64,000 bases of DNA from Allorhizobium sonneratiae (GCF_023700755.1 NZ_JAMKOJ010000002.1:498329-562328), one strand, 5' to 3'. Counted from the first letter of the stretch, positions 45,349 through 55,110 are shown. The notes: a model not told the origin generated them from the sequence alone. Translations and numbers: made by a program.

Positions 45349-45567
45349 AATCTCATTCCCTCGAACTGTGCCAATTTTGCCAAAAAATGGTTAAACAAAA
45401 ATAAATAACTCACTCGCAGTCTATGGCTTTTCATGTCAAATAAACCTTCTCATTACGAAATAACATTCTTACACTCCGAAATAAACTAGCAATTGATTGG
45501 CAAAATCATTCCATTTTCTGCCTCTTTTAAAGGGAAATAAAATTTTATCTCTGAATTTCAGCTGAAA

Positions 45568-45690
45568 TTAACCATTGAGAGTCCATTTTAGGGTTTAAAG
45601 TTTATTAACTGAATATCTTAAGCTGACGGCAACAGACGGCGCGTTAGTTTGGCTTCACCCGATCATCGGAAACAGTTGACGGCAACAACA
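45568..45690 (+). promoter_or_regulatory. Flp pilin upstream region with CtrA-like half-sites and a direct repeat
   Basis: TTAACCAT (45568-45575) and TTAA-N6-TTAAC (45595-45609) resemble CtrA half-sites, whose usual spacing is seven. TGACGGCAACA occurs twice, at 45624 and 45678. CtrA control of Flp pilins is known in Caulobacter; here it is only suggested. The interval 45349-45713 is AT-rich and holds no other gene. Confidence 0.4.
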
Positions 45691-45713
45691 GCTTTGTGGA
45701 GCAGGAGAAGAGC

Positions 45714-45896
45714 ATGTCCAAGATTTTTGCGCGTTTCATGAAAGACGAATCCGGCGCGACCGCCATTGAATATGGTCTGATCGCAGCCCTTATTTCCGTT
45801 GCCCTGGTTACTGGTGCAACCACGCTGGGCTCCAGCCTGAACAACACATTCAGCAACGTATCCAACAAGATGACCGACGCCGCCAACAAGTACTAA
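45714..45896 (+). CDS. Flp family type IVb pilin
   Basis: The 60-residue prepilin has a short leader (MSKIFARFMKDESG) and the Flp cleavage motif G/ATAIEYGLIAALISVA, with the required Glu and Tyr. A small C-terminal tail ends in DAANKY. It is the major subunit of the Tad pilus. The start ATG has GCAGGAGAAG upstream. Only one Flp gene is present in this window. A strong terminator follows, which would separate it from cpaA and allow excess pilin synthesis. Confidence 0.96.
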   Translation: MSKIFARFMKDESGATAIEYGLIAALISVALVTGATTLGSSLNNTFSNVSNKMTDAANKY

Positions 45897-45922
45897 GCGT
45901 GTCTGACCATCACGGTCGAAAG

Positions 45923-45950
45923 AGCCGCCTCGCAAGGGCGGCTTTTCTTT
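45923..45950 (+). terminator. Intrinsic terminator after the Flp pilin gene
   Basis: AGCCGCC / GGCGGCT with a seven-base loop is followed by TTTTCTTTT. This is a textbook terminator 26 bases after the stop codon. Confidence 0.88.
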
Positions 45951-46000
45951 TGCACAACATGGCTTAAATCTATTCTCTCTTTGTCATTTGAAGGCATGTC

Positions 46001-46516
46001 ATGCTGGCCCTGACCATCTGCCTGATCTTTCCGCTCTGTCTTGCGACAGCCGGCTTTACCGATCTGTTCGAGATGAAGATCCCGAACGCCATTCCTTTGT
46101 TAATGATTGCCGGTTTTATGCTGGCCACCCTGGCCACCGGTCTACCGATTGCTACAGTGGGGCAACATCTACTGGCCGGACTGATCGTCTTCATCGCTTG
46201 CTTTGCCATGTTTGCCATTGGCGTCATGGGGGGCGGCGATGCCAAGCTGTTGACGGCTGCTGCACTCTGGTTCGGTATGACGATGGGTCTTGTGCAATTC
46301 ATGATCATGGTGGCCATTGCCGGTGGCCTTTTGACCCTTGCCATCCTTCTGATCCGCAATCAGGCAAACACGTTGATGGCGCTTCGCATTCCCTTGCCGC
46401 GCTCGATCACGATGGAAAAGAAAATCCCTTACGGTATCGCCATTGCCATTGGCGGCTTTCTCACGGCGACGCAATCGCCGCTGATCGAGGCGGCACTGAA
46501 ATCGGCAAATCTTTGA
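46001..46516 (+). CDS. cpaA: Prepilin peptidase CpaA (TadV)
   Basis: The 171-residue aspartic membrane peptidase has the two catalytic Asp motifs, GFTDLFEMKIPNAIPL and MGGGDAKLLTAAALWFG, within a run of hydrophobic segments. It cleaves leaders of the Flp pilin and TadE/F proteins. The N-terminal methylase part of type IVa peptidases is absent, as expected for Tad systems. It lies 104 bases after the pilin gene, past its terminator, and is convergent with pncB. Confidence 0.94.
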   Translation: MLALTICLIFPLCLATAGFTDLFEMKIPNAIPLLMIAGFMLATLATGLPIATVGQHLLAGLIVFIACFAMFAIGVMGGGDAKLLTAAALWFGMTMGLVQFMIMVAIAGGLLTLAILLIRNQANTLMALRIPLPRSITMEKKIPYGIAIAIGGFLTATQSPLIEAALKSANL

Positions 46517-46564
46517 TTGAAAATCTTGATCCCGATAAATCTGTCTGCAGGGCCTGACGGCGCC

Positions 46565-47869
46565 TCAGACCCGGACAATCTGTTCAACCCGGTCCTGCGA
46601 GCCGAAAAACCGCAGGTAACGCTCCACCTCTGAAGTCTCGCCGGTGGCTTTCAGCGGGTTGTCGGAAAGCTTGACCGCCGGTCTGCCATTGGCCTCGCTG
46701 ACCTTGCAGACAATTGAAATCGGCTTCAGCCCGGCAAGCTCACTCGGCGCGCAACCGATGAAATCATTGGTGAGGTTCGTGCCCCAGCCGAAGCTCATCC
46801 GCACGCGCCCCTCGAAATGACGATAGGTCTCGATAATGGCATCGACATCGAGGCCATCGGAAAAGATCAGCAGTTTCTGCCTTGGATCACGGCCCATCTT
46901 CTTCCACCAGGCAATGATTTTATCGCCGCCCTCGATGGGAGGGGCGCTGTCGGGGCGAAACCCGGTCCAGTCCGCCACCCAGTCCGGCGCATCGCGCAGA
47001 AAGGCCGCCGTGCCGAAAGCGTCCGGCAGGACGATCAACAGATTTCCATTGTAAAGCTTGTTCCAGTCCTGAAGCACCTTGTAGGGGGCGAAGGCCAGGT
47101 CTTCATCGCTTTTCGCCAGTGCCGCCGTCACCATGGGCAGTTCATGCGCATTGGTGCCGACCGCCTCCAGATCGGAATCCATCGCAAGCAGCACATTGCT
47201 GGTGCCGGTAAAGGCATCGCCAATGCCCTCCTTCAGTGCCTCGACGCACCAGCGCTGCCAGAGAAAACTATGACGGCGACGGGTGCCGAAATCGGAAATA
47301 CGCAGGCCCGGCAGGGTTTTCAGCCGCTCCACCTTCTCCCACATCTTTGCCTTGGCTCTGGCATAGATGACATCAAGGGTGAAATAGCCAAGCGAATTCA
47401 AGGCCGCACGGCTGCGCAGCTCATTGATGATGGCAAGGGCTGGAATTTCCCACAGCGTCGTTTCCATCCAGCGTCCGCGAAACGTCAGCTCATATTGCCC
47501 GTCGCGCTTCGACAGCTCATAAGGCGGCAGGCGGATGGTGGAAAGCCAGGCGAGAAATTCCGGCTCGAAAATCTGGGTGCGGCCGTAAAATGTGTTGCCC
47601 GCCAGCCAGATCAGTTCCTTCTTGGCAATGGACAGGGTGCGCACGTGATCGAGCTGGGCGCGCAGCTCCCCTTCATCGATCTCGTCGGCCAGCCGCACTC
47701 TGGTCGTGCGGTTGATGACGCTGAATGTGACATCAACATCCGGATACAGCTTCCAGATCATCTGCAACATCAGCAACTTGTAGAAATCAGTGTCCAGCAG
47801 GCTGCGGACAATGGGGTCGAGCTTCCAGGCGTGGTTATAGACCCGCCTTGCAATATCGGTTTTGGCCAT
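46565..47869 (-). CDS. pncB: Nicotinate phosphoribosyltransferase
   Basis: The 434-residue NAD-salvage enzyme couples nicotinate and PRPP to nicotinate mononucleotide. [20 protein letters not shown] opens the protein, [17 protein letters not shown] contains the phosphorylatable His, and [10 protein letters not shown] is the phosphate-binding loop. The start ATG at 47869 has GAGGACT upstream. The gene stands alone between the Tad block and the inositol genes. The 156-base gap to iolG shows no repeat. Confidence 0.96.
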   Translation of the reverse strand: MAKTDIARRVYNHAWKLDPIVRSLLDTDFYKLLMLQMIWKLYPDVDVTFSVINRTTRVRLADEIDEGELRAQLDHVRTLSIAKKELIWLAGNTFYGRTQIFEPEFLAWLSTIRLPPYELSKRDGQYELTFRGRWMETTLWEIPALAIINELRSRAALNSLGYFTLDVIYARAKAKMWEKVERLKTLPGLRISDFGTRRRHSFLWQRWCVEALKEGIGDAFTGTSNVLLAMDSDLEAVGTNAHELPMVTAALAKSDEDLAFAPYKVLQDWNKLYNGNLLIVLPDAFGTAAFLRDAPDWVADWTGFRPDSAPPIEGGDKIIAWWKKMGRDPRQKLLIFSDGLDVDAIIETYRHFEGRVRMSFGWGTNLTNDFIGCAPSELAGLKPISIVCKVSEANGRPAVKLSDNPLKATGETSEVERYLRFFGSQDRVEQIVRV

Positions 47870-48025
47870 AGTCCTCGCCCGTACCCGCTGTCATGCGCCA
47901 AAGGAAATCATCATGGATGACGGTTTCGTGAGCACTTATCAAAAAAACAGGCGGCATTGTCCAGAGCGGCCCTGGAGATTTTTCTTCACGACCGCTCCGA
48001 ACCTTCCGTCCGAATGCGCCAGACG

Positions 48026-49015
48026 TTAAAGCGTGATGACGCTGCGGTTTTTTGCCGATTGCAGGGCGGCATCGGCAATCTTGAGGGCAATCAACCCATC
48101 CTCGATCGAGGGCGACGGCGTGGCATTGTTTTCAATGACATCGAGAAAAGCGGTGATTTCCGCCGCATAGGCCGCCGTATAGCGGGTCATGAAGAAATCA
48201 TAGAGCGGCGGGCGGGTATAGCCATTGCCATTGGCGATTTCGATGGAGACAGGCCGCTGGTTTTCCGCCGCGACCGAGCCTTCCGAGCCGTGCACCTCAA
48301 TGCGCTGGTCATAGCCATAGGAAGCGCGGCGGGAATTGGAGATCACCGCCTGACGACCGCTTGCCGTCGTCAAAATGACGCTGGCGCTGTCATAATCGCC
48401 GAGCGTGCCAATTTCGGGATCGACCAGAACCGAGCCGGTGGCGGTGACGGTTGAAATCTCCTCGCCCAGGAGAAACCGCGCCATGTCGAAATCATGAATG
48501 GTCATGTCGCGGAAAATGCCGCCTGAGACCTTGATATAGGATGGCGGCGGCGCACCGGGATCGCGGCTGATGATCGTCACCATCTCGACCTTGCCGATGC
48601 GGCCATCGTCGATCGCTTTGCGCACGGCCTGAAAATGCGGATCGAAACGGCGGTTGAAGCCGAGCATCACCTTGCCACCCGTGGCGCGGACCACCTCGGC
48701 GCAGGCCTCCGCCCGCTTGACATCGAGATCGATCGGCTTTTCGCAGAACACCGCCTTGCCAGCCCGGCAAAAGCGTTCAATCAGGTCGGAATGGGTGTTC
48801 GTCGGCGTGCAGATCAGCACCGCATCGATGGAGGAATCGGCCTCAATGGCCTCAATCGTCTGAACGGCAGCGCCCGTTGCCTCGGCAATGGCCTCGACCG
48901 CACCCGGCATGGGATCGGCAACGGCGGAGAGAACCGCGCGCTTGTCCTCGGAAATGGCACGGGCATGAACCTTGCCAATACGCCCAGCGCCCAGAAGGGC
49001 CAGTTTCTTCACCAT
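48026..49015 (-). CDS. iolG: Inositol 2-dehydrogenase
   Basis: The 329-residue NAD-dependent enzyme oxidises myo-inositol to 2-keto-myo-inositol, the first catabolic step. KLALLGAGRIGKVHARAIS is the Rossmann motif, VFCEKPIDLDVKRAE carries the catalytic Lys near residue 97, and FRDMTIHDFDMARFL gives the catalytic Asp and His. The start ATG at 49015 has GGAGGAGCG. It is divergent from iolR, with an IolR-type operator in between. Confidence 0.93.
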   Translation of the reverse strand: MVKKLALLGAGRIGKVHARAISEDKRAVLSAVADPMPGAVEAIAEATGAAVQTIEAIEADSSIDAVLICTPTNTHSDLIERFCRAGKAVFCEKPIDLDVKRAEACAEVVRATGGKVMLGFNRRFDPHFQAVRKAIDDGRIGKVEMVTIISRDPGAPPPSYIKVSGGIFRDMTIHDFDMARFLLGEEISTVTATGSVLVDPEIGTLGDYDSASVILTTASGRQAVISNSRRASYGYDQRIEVHGSEGSVAAENQRPVSIEIANGNGYTRPPLYDFFMTRYTAAYAAEITAFLDVIENNATPSPSIEDGLIALKIADAALQSAKNRSVITL

Positions 49016-49068
49016 GATCGCTCCTCCCGCCGCATTCCGTTACAGAATGTCGGCGCTCCTCTTTCCTG

Positions 49069-49084
49069 TGGAATATATGTTCCA
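49069..49084. promoter_or_regulatory. Candidate IolR operator between iolG and iolR
   Basis: TGGAATATATGTTCCA contains GGAA-N6-TTCC (49070-49083), the motif reported for IolR of Sinorhizobium meliloti. It is centred in the 113-base divergent intergenic region and could control both genes. Confidence 0.65.
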
Positions 49085-49128
49085 TTTTGCTAGAATGAGT
49101 TCAGGTTTATGTCAAGCTGAAGGATGAG

Positions 49129-49971
49129 ATGCGTATGGCGAATGGGTCGGAGGCGGCAGCACAGGCAGCGCCGGTGACATTGAAGGCGTTCGAGGACAGG
49201 CTGATCGAGATTGCCGACACATTGCCGAAACGGCTCAAGCAATGCGCCGATTATGTGGCCGCCAACAAGGACAGGATTGCGGTCTCGACCGTTGCGGAAA
49301 TGGCCGATGGCGCCGGCGTCCAGCCTTCAGCCTTCATGCGCTTTTGCCAGATTCTCGGCTTTTCCGGCTTTTCCGAGATGCAAAAACTGTTTCGCGAATC
49401 CTATGTCGGTGGCTGGCCGGATTATTCCACGAGGCTCAATCATCTGCGTGAAAGCGAAAGCGGCAGCCCCGCAGCCCTTCTGGCCGAATTTGCCGAGGCC
49501 GGGCGGATTTCGCTCGAAGGACTGCTGAAAACCGTGGACGATCAGGTGCTTGATCAGGCCGTCACCATGCTGGCACAAGCCGGAACCGTGCATATTGTCG
49601 GCCTGCGCCGGTCCTTTCCCGTAGCAAGCTATCTGGCCTATGCGCTGGAAAAAATGGGCGTTCCCGCCATGCTGCACAGCGGCGTCGGCAAACTGGAGAG
49701 CCGCCATGCCATTCGCACGGGCGATGCGCTGCTCGCCATCAGCTTCTCGCCTTATTCGACGGAAACCGTGGAACTGGTGGATCATGTCACTGAACGCCAT
49801 ATTCCGGTCGTGGCCATCACAGACAGCATTGTCAGCCCGATGCGCAAGCTGGAGGCCATTACCCTTTCCGTGTCCGAGGTGGATTTCGGTGCGTTTCGTT
49901 CGCTGTCGGCAACGCTCTGTCTGGCCATCACCCTTGCGGTTGCGGTGGGCACGGCGCGGCAGAATAATTGA
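49129..49971 (+). CDS. iolR: RpiR family regulator of inositol catabolism
   Basis: The 280-residue regulator has an N-terminal RpiR helix-turn-helix (LPKRLKQCADYVAANKDRIA then MADGAGVQPSAFMRFCQILG). A C-terminal SIS sugar-phosphate-binding domain follows (VHIVGLRRSFPVASYLAYAL, ISFSPYSTETVELVDH). In rhizobia such IolR proteins repress iol genes until a phosphorylated inositol intermediate accumulates. The start ATG has GAAGGATGAG. It precedes iolC by 115 bases, which contain a second, weaker operator. Confidence 0.9.
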   Translation: MRMANGSEAAAQAAPVTLKAFEDRLIEIADTLPKRLKQCADYVAANKDRIAVSTVAEMADGAGVQPSAFMRFCQILGFSGFSEMQKLFRESYVGGWPDYSTRLNHLRESESGSPAALLAEFAEAGRISLEGLLKTVDDQVLDQAVTMLAQAGTVHIVGLRRSFPVASYLAYALEKMGVPAMLHSGVGKLESRHAIRTGDALLAISFSPYSTETVELVDHVTERHIPVVAITDSIVSPMRKLEAITLSVSEVDFGAFRSLSATLCLAITLAVAVGTARQNN

Positions 49972-49997
49972 ATAATTATGTTGAAAGGGTAAAAAAT

Positions 49998-50011
49998 AGA
50001 ATATATCATCC
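49998..50011. promoter_or_regulatory. Second, weaker IolR-type site upstream of iolC
   Basis: AGAATATATCATCC matches GGAA-N6-TTCC at six of eight fixed positions and shares the central TATAT with the site at 49070. It lies 76 bases before the iolC start. Confidence 0.4.
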
Positions 50012-50086
50012 ATTTCATACCATAAGAGCCGGTTTGACAAGGCTGGCCATGCTCGTCGCTTTCGGGCGATTGAGAGGGAGGAAACG

Positions 50087-52009
50087 GTGAAAACACTCGA
50101 CCTGATCACCATTGGCCGGTCATCAGTGGATCTTTACGGTGCACAGATCGGCGGGCGGCTGGAGGACATGGCCTCCTTCAGCAAATATATCGGCGGATCA
50201 CCCACCAATATCGCTGCCGGCACGGCCCGCCTGGGGCTGAAATCGGCGCTGATTACGCGTGTGGGTGACGAGCATATGGGCCGTTTCATCCGCGAACAGC
50301 TGGTGCGCGAAGGCGTGGATGTGCGCGGCGTCAAGACCGATCCGAAACGGCTGACGGCGCTGGTGCTGCTGGGCATTCGCGACGAAAACCAGTTTCCGCT
50401 GATCTTCTACCGGGAAAACTGCGCCGACATGGCGCTGTGCGAAGACGATATCGATCCGGCCTTCATTGCCGAAACCGCCTGCGTCTGCGTTACCGGAACG
50501 CATCTGTCGCATCCCAATACCGAAGCCGCGGTTTTGAAGGCGCTGCGCCTTGCCCGCGAAAACGGGGCCAAGACGGCGCTGGATATCGATTACCGGCCCA
50601 ATCTCTGGGGTCTTGCCGGGCATGGCGATGGCGAAAGCCGCTTCATCGAATCGGCTGCCGTCACCGCCAAGCTGCAATCGACGCTTCACTGGTTCGACCT
50701 GATTGTCGGCACCGAAGAAGAATTTCACATCGCTGGCGGCAGCACCGACACGCTTGCGGCACTGAAAGCCGTGCGCAAGGTGTGCAAGGCCACACTGGTG
50801 TGCAAGCGCGGCCCCATGGGCGCGGTGGTGTTTGATGGCGACATTCCAGACAGTCTCGACAAGGGCGAAACCGGGCCCGGTTTTCCCATCGAGGTCTTCA
50901 ATGTGCTGGGGGCTGGCGACGGTTTCATGTCCGGCCTGCTCAAGGGCTGGCTGACCGGCGAGAACTGGCCGACGGCGCTGAAATATGCCAATGCCTGCGG
51001 CGCTTTCGCCGTTTCACGTCACGGCTGCACGCCCGCCTATCCCAGTCTGGAAGAGCTTACCTATTTCTACCGCACCGGCATTCGTGAAAAAGCGCTGCGC
51101 AAGGACGTAGCGCTGGAACAGGTGCACTGGTCAACCAATCGCGACCGTGACTGGCCGCTCATGCGGGTGTTTGCCTTCGATCACCGCATGCAGCTTGAGG
51201 CCATGTGCGACGAGGCAGGCGTGTCGCATGAGCGCATCGGCAGCTTCAAGACGCTCTGTCTCAAGGCCGCTCTTCAGGTCTCTGCCGGTCAACCGGGCTA
51301 TGGCATTCTCTGCGACAGCCGTCTGGGGCGCGAGGCACTCTATCAGGCATCCGGCACCGGCTTGTGGATCGGTCGCCCGGTCGAATGGCCGGGATCTCGT
51401 CCGCTGTCGCTGGAGCCGGAACTCGGTCTCGATTTCGGCGGGCTTTCAGAATGGCCGGTGGAAAACTGCGTCAAGCTTCTGTGTTTCTATCACCCCGACG
51501 ACACGGCGGACATGAAGGCCGAGCAGGAGATGACAGTCAAGCGGCTCTTCACCGCCGCGCGGCGCAACCGGCTGGACATGCTTCTTGAAATCATCCCGTC
51601 CAAGGTCGGTCCGGTCGATGACGATACGGCAGCGACCATCATCCAGCGTTTCTATGATATTGGTGTCTATCCGGACTGGTGGAAGCTGGAGCCGATGAAG
51701 ACCCGCGCCGCCTGGGCCAATGCCTGCGACACCATTTCCCGCAACGATCCCTATACCCGTGGTATCGTGGTTCTCGGCCTCGATGCGCCAGCAGAGGAGC
51801 TGGAGGAAAGTTTTCAGACGGCGGCAGGTTTCGATCTGGTCAAGGGATTTGCGGTGGGGCGCACGATTTTCGGCGATGCGGCACGGCAATGGCTGGCAGG
51901 TCGCCTCAGTGATGAGGAAGCGATAGCCGATATGGTACGCCGTTACAGCGATCTCTGCGCCGTCTGGGACCGGGCGCGGGATGGCGTAAAACAGGTCAAA
52001 AGCGCCTGA
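50087..52009 (+). CDS. iolC: 5-dehydro-2-deoxygluconokinase fused to a DUF2090 domain
   Basis: The 640-residue protein has an N-terminal PfkB-type kinase (residues ~1-330; KYIGGSPTNIAAGTARLGL and the ATP-site NVLGAGDGFMSGLLKG). A C-terminal DUF2090 domain (~335-640; RVFAFDHRMQLEAMCDEAG) resembles the IolJ-type aldolase fold. The kinase phosphorylates 2-deoxy-5-keto-gluconate. The fusion is usual in proteobacterial IolC and may also cleave the product, which is inference. The start is GTG 50087 with GGGAGGAAACG. Confidence 0.94.
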   Translation: MKTLDLITIGRSSVDLYGAQIGGRLEDMASFSKYIGGSPTNIAAGTARLGLKSALITRVGDEHMGRFIREQLVREGVDVRGVKTDPKRLTALVLLGIRDENQFPLIFYRENCADMALCEDDIDPAFIAETACVCVTGTHLSHPNTEAAVLKALRLARENGAKTALDIDYRPNLWGLAGHGDGESRFIESAAVTAKLQSTLHWFDLIVGTEEEFHIAGGSTDTLAALKAVRKVCKATLVCKRGPMGAVVFDGDIPDSLDKGETGPGFPIEVFNVLGAGDGFMSGLLKGWLTGENWPTALKYANACGAFAVSRHGCTPAYPSLEELTYFYRTGIREKALRKDVALEQVHWSTNRDRDWPLMRVFAFDHRMQLEAMCDEAGVSHERIGSFKTLCLKAALQVSAGQPGYGILCDSRLGREALYQASGTGLWIGRPVEWPGSRPLSLEPELGLDFGGLSEWPVENCVKLLCFYHPDDTADMKAEQEMTVKRLFTAARRNRLDMLLEIIPSKVGPVDDDTAATIIQRFYDIGVYPDWWKLEPMKTRAAWANACDTISRNDPYTRGIVVLGLDAPAEELEESFQTAAGFDLVKGFAVGRTIFGDAARQWLAGRLSDEEAIADMVRRYSDLCAVWDRARDGVKQVKSA

Positions 52010-52014
52010 CAGAC

Positions 52015-52133
52015 TCTAGAGTTCTTTGTTTTGGTTTGTCTTTTCGGAAACGCTGAAAAGCTCCAACGCATTGTTTTTAAGCATGTCCGGACGGAAAACC
52101 GTTTCACGCTTTTCTCGGGACAATGCTCTAAAG
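52015..52133. repeat. Rhizobial dispersed repeat (family C, inverted) between iolC and iolD
   Basis: GCATGTCCGGACGGAAAACC, then TTCTCGG and ATGCTCTAAAGG, is the reverse complement arrangement of the copy at 24034-24135; CTCTAGAG starts it. It separates two genes otherwise expected to be in one operon. Confidence 0.7.
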
Positions 52134-52143
52134 GGAGAGAGAC

Positions 52144-53967
52144 ATGAAGACGGTGCGTTTGACCGCCGCGCAGGCGTTGGTGCGCTATCTTGCCAATCAG
52201 TTGACGCCGGAGGGCGTGCCCTTCATCGCCGGGGTCTGGGCAATTTTCGGCCACGGTAATGTCGCAGGTCTTGGTGAAGCGCTTTATGGCGTGCGCGAGG
52301 AATTGCCAACCTGGCGCGGCCAGAATGAGCAATCCATGGCCCATGCGGCGATTGCCTATGCCAAGCAGCTTGGTCGCCGCCGCGCCATGGCGGTGACCTC
52401 CTCTATCGGTCCGGGGGCTGCCAATATGGTGACGGCAGCGGCACTTGCCCATGTCAACCGCCTGCCGGTTCTGCTCATTCCGGGCGATGTTTTCGCCAAT
52501 CGCGGACCCGATCCGGTGCTGCAACAGCTGGAGGATTTCGGCGACGGCACTCTCTCCGTCAATGACTGTTTCCGCCCGGTCAGCCGCTATTTCGACCGGA
52601 TTTCACGGCCCGAACATCTGTTGACGGCGCTGCCACGGGCGTTTCGTACCATGACGGACCCGGCCGATTGCGGCCCGGTGACGCTGGCCTTCTGCCAGGA
52701 CACGCAAACGGAAGCCTATGATTATCCCGAAAGCTTTTTCACACCGAAGGTCTGGCCCATCCGCCGTCCGCGCCCGGATGAGGATGAGCTTGTCCGTGCC
52801 ATTGCCGCGATCAAGGCGGCGAAACAGCCGGTGATCGTCGCAGGCGGCGGCGTGCATTTTTCCGGCGCAACGGTAACCCTCAAAAGCTTTGCCGAAAAAC
52901 ATCAGATCCCGGTGGTTGAAACACAGGCCGGAAAATCCGCGCTCGCCTGGGATGAACCGATGAATTTCGGCCCGGTCGGCGTCACCGGCGCGGCAAGCGC
53001 CAATGCGCTGTGCGAAGCAGCCGATCTCGTCATCGGCGTTGGCACCCGGTTTCAGGATTTCACCACCGGGTCCTGGGCGCTGTTCAAAAACCCGTCCCGC
53101 AAGCTTTTGGCGCTCAACATCCAGCCCTATGACAGCGCCAAGCATGAGGCGATCCCGCTGGTCGCTGACGCAAAAATCGGGCTGGAACTGATTACCGAAG
53201 CGCTTGGCGACCATCGCTTCCCCTCCCCCGACGCCACTCTCAAGGCCGACTGGTTCGCCAGGGCCGATGCCGTTACCGCGCCACCAAAGGACGGCAACAG
53301 CCTGCCAACCGACATGCAGGTGATCGGTGCGGTACAGCGCCAGTCACGCGACAATACGGTGGTGATGTGCGCCGCAGGCACCATGCCGGGCGAATTGCAT
53401 CAATTGTGGAAGGCGAAACTGCCGCTCTCCTACCATATGGAATACGGCTTTTCCTGCATGGGCTATGAGATTGCCGGAGGCCTTGGCATCAAGATGGCCG
53501 AGCCGGAGCGCGACGTCATCGTCATGGTCGGCGACGGCTCCTACATGATGATGAATTCCGAACTGGTGACCGCCGTGGCGCTCGAGCGCAAACTCACCGT
53601 CGTCATCACCGACAATCGCGGTTATGGCTGCATCAACCGGCTGCAGATGGGCACCGGCGGGGCCGAGTTCAACAATCTTTATGCTCATACGTCTCACGTG
53701 AAACCGCCTGAGATCGATTTCGCCGCCCATGCCGCCGCGATGGGGGCGGATGCCCGCAAGGTTTCCACCATAGTCGAACTGGAAGAGGCACTGGCCGAAG
53801 CCCGCGAAGCCAGCAACACCCGCGTCATCGTCATCGACACCGACCCCTATCCGACGCCTGAGGCAGGCGGGCATTGGTGGGATGTCGCCGTGCCGGAAGT
53901 GTCCGATCGCCAACAAGTCAACGCCGCCCGCGCCCATTACGAGGCAGCCCTCAAGGAAAGACAGTAA
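52144..53967 (+). CDS. iolD: 3D-(3,5/4)-trihydroxycyclohexane-1,2-dione hydrolase
   Basis: The 607-residue thiamine-diphosphate enzyme opens the inositol ring. [19 protein letters not shown] contains the catalytic Glu near residue 65. The ThDP/Mg motif is [20 protein letters not shown], followed by [11 protein letters not shown], near residue 465. The start ATG has AAGGGAGAGAG upstream. The iolE start overlaps the end region with only one base between. Confidence 0.95.
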   Translation: MKTVRLTAAQALVRYLANQLTPEGVPFIAGVWAIFGHGNVAGLGEALYGVREELPTWRGQNEQSMAHAAIAYAKQLGRRRAMAVTSSIGPGAANMVTAAALAHVNRLPVLLIPGDVFANRGPDPVLQQLEDFGDGTLSVNDCFRPVSRYFDRISRPEHLLTALPRAFRTMTDPADCGPVTLAFCQDTQTEAYDYPESFFTPKVWPIRRPRPDEDELVRAIAAIKAAKQPVIVAGGGVHFSGATVTLKSFAEKHQIPVVETQAGKSALAWDEPMNFGPVGVTGAASANALCEAADLVIGVGTRFQDFTTGSWALFKNPSRKLLALNIQPYDSAKHEAIPLVADAKIGLELITEALGDHRFPSPDATLKADWFARADAVTAPPKDGNSLPTDMQVIGAVQRQSRDNTVVMCAAGTMPGELHQLWKAKLPLSYHMEYGFSCMGYEIAGGLGIKMAEPERDVIVMVGDGSYMMMNSELVTAVALERKLTVVITDNRGYGCINRLQMGTGGAEFNNLYAHTSHVKPPEIDFAAHAAAMGADARKVSTIVELEEALAEAREASNTRVIVIDTDPYPTPEAGGHWWDVAVPEVSDRQQVNAARAHYEAALKERQ

Positions 53968-53968
53968 C

Positions 53969-54868
53969 ATGATCCTCTACGGTACCAATCCGATTGCCTG
54001 GTCGAATGACGATGACCGCAGCCTCGGCGCCCATATCAGCCTCGAACAATGCCTTGATGAAACCGCGAAAATCGGTTTCGACGGCATTGAAAAGGGTCAC
54101 AAGCTGCCAACCACCCCAGGAGGGCTGAAAGACGTGCTTGAACCGCGCGGGCTGAAATTCGTCTCCGGCTGGCATTCGCTCAATCTTTTGACCAACAGCA
54201 TCGAAGAGGAGAAAGCGGCGATGCAGCCCTTCCTCGATGTTCTCAAAGCCATGGGCTCCAAGGTCATCATCACCTGCGAAACCTCCAACGCCATTCATGG
54301 CGATGATGCAAAGCCGCTCAATGAGCGTCCGAAACTCGCCGCTGAGGATTGGGCCACATTCGGCGCAGGCGTGGAAGCACTGGCACAATTTGCCGCCGAT
54401 CAGGGCATTGCGCTGGTCTATCACCACCATATGGGCACGATTGTCGAGAGCGAAGAGGATATCGACGCCTTCATGGCCCATACCGGGCCGCAGACGAAAC
54501 TGTTGCTGGATACCGGCCACTGCTTCTTCGGCGGCGGCAATCCGGAGCGGGTGGCGCAGAACTATATGGGTCGCGTCGGCCATATCCACGCCAAGAATGT
54601 CCGTCCGGTCATTGCCAAACAGGTGCGCGATGAAAAACTGTCCTTCCTCGAAGGTGTTCGCCGCGGCGTGTTCACCGTGCCGGGCGATGATGAAGGCGGG
54701 GTAAACTTCCCTCCCGTGCTTAAAATTGCCGGTGAACACGGCTATGAAGGCTGGCTGGTGATCGAGGCCGAGCAGGACCCGGATGTGCGCAAACCCTATG
54801 ATTACCAGAGCCTCGGCCTTGCCTCGCTGAAAGCCATGGCCAAATCTGCCGGACTGGACAAATCCTGA
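53969..54868 (+). CDS. iolE: Myo-inosose-2 dehydratase
   Basis: The 299-residue xylose-isomerase-like TIM barrel has the IolE opening [20 protein letters not shown]. Metal-binding motifs are [34 protein letters not shown] and VIEAEQDP. It dehydrates 2-keto-myo-inositol. The start ATG at 53969 follows the iolD stop immediately; the frame before it lacks family similarity. Confidence 0.94.
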   Translation: MILYGTNPIAWSNDDDRSLGAHISLEQCLDETAKIGFDGIEKGHKLPTTPGGLKDVLEPRGLKFVSGWHSLNLLTNSIEEEKAAMQPFLDVLKAMGSKVIITCETSNAIHGDDAKPLNERPKLAAEDWATFGAGVEALAQFAADQGIALVYHHHMGTIVESEEDIDAFMAHTGPQTKLLLDTGHCFFGGGNPERVAQNYMGRVGHIHAKNVRPVIAKQVRDEKLSFLEGVRRGVFTVPGDDEGGVNFPPVLKIAGEHGYEGWLVIEAEQDPDVRKPYDYQSLGLASLKAMAKSAGLDKS

Positions 54869-54885
54869 TTTTTGAAAGAACCCGC

Positions 54886-55110
54886 ATGACGTTTCTCGAT
54901 CCCCACCATCCGTTTTTCAAGCCGCTTTGGGTGCGCATTGTCGTCACGCTGGTGCCGCTGATCTGGGCGGGGGTCGAGCTTTTCACCGGCACGCCGGTCT
55001 GGGCGATGATTTCGCTGGCGCTGGGCTTTTATGCCGGTCTGCAATTGTTCTGGGTGTTTTACAAAACCCCGCCAAAACCGGACGAGGCAAATCAGGGAGA
55101 GGATTCATGA
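54886..55110 (+). CDS. Small two-segment membrane protein of the inositol operon
   Basis: A 74-residue protein with two hydrophobic segments (VRIVVTLVPLIWAGVELFTG and VWAMISLALGFYAGLQLFWV) and a charged C-terminus (KTPPKPDEANQGEDS). It starts 17 bases after iolE and its stop overlaps iolB by four bases (ATGA), so it is translated within the operon. I do not recognise a function with certainty; it resembles DUF3329-type small rhizobial proteins. Its fixed place between iolE and iolB suggests a role at the membrane in inositol use, such as uptake or enzyme tethering. Confidence 0.8.
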   Translation: MTFLDPHHPFFKPLWVRIVVTLVPLIWAGVELFTGTPVWAMISLALGFYAGLQLFWVFYKTPPKPDEANQGEDS

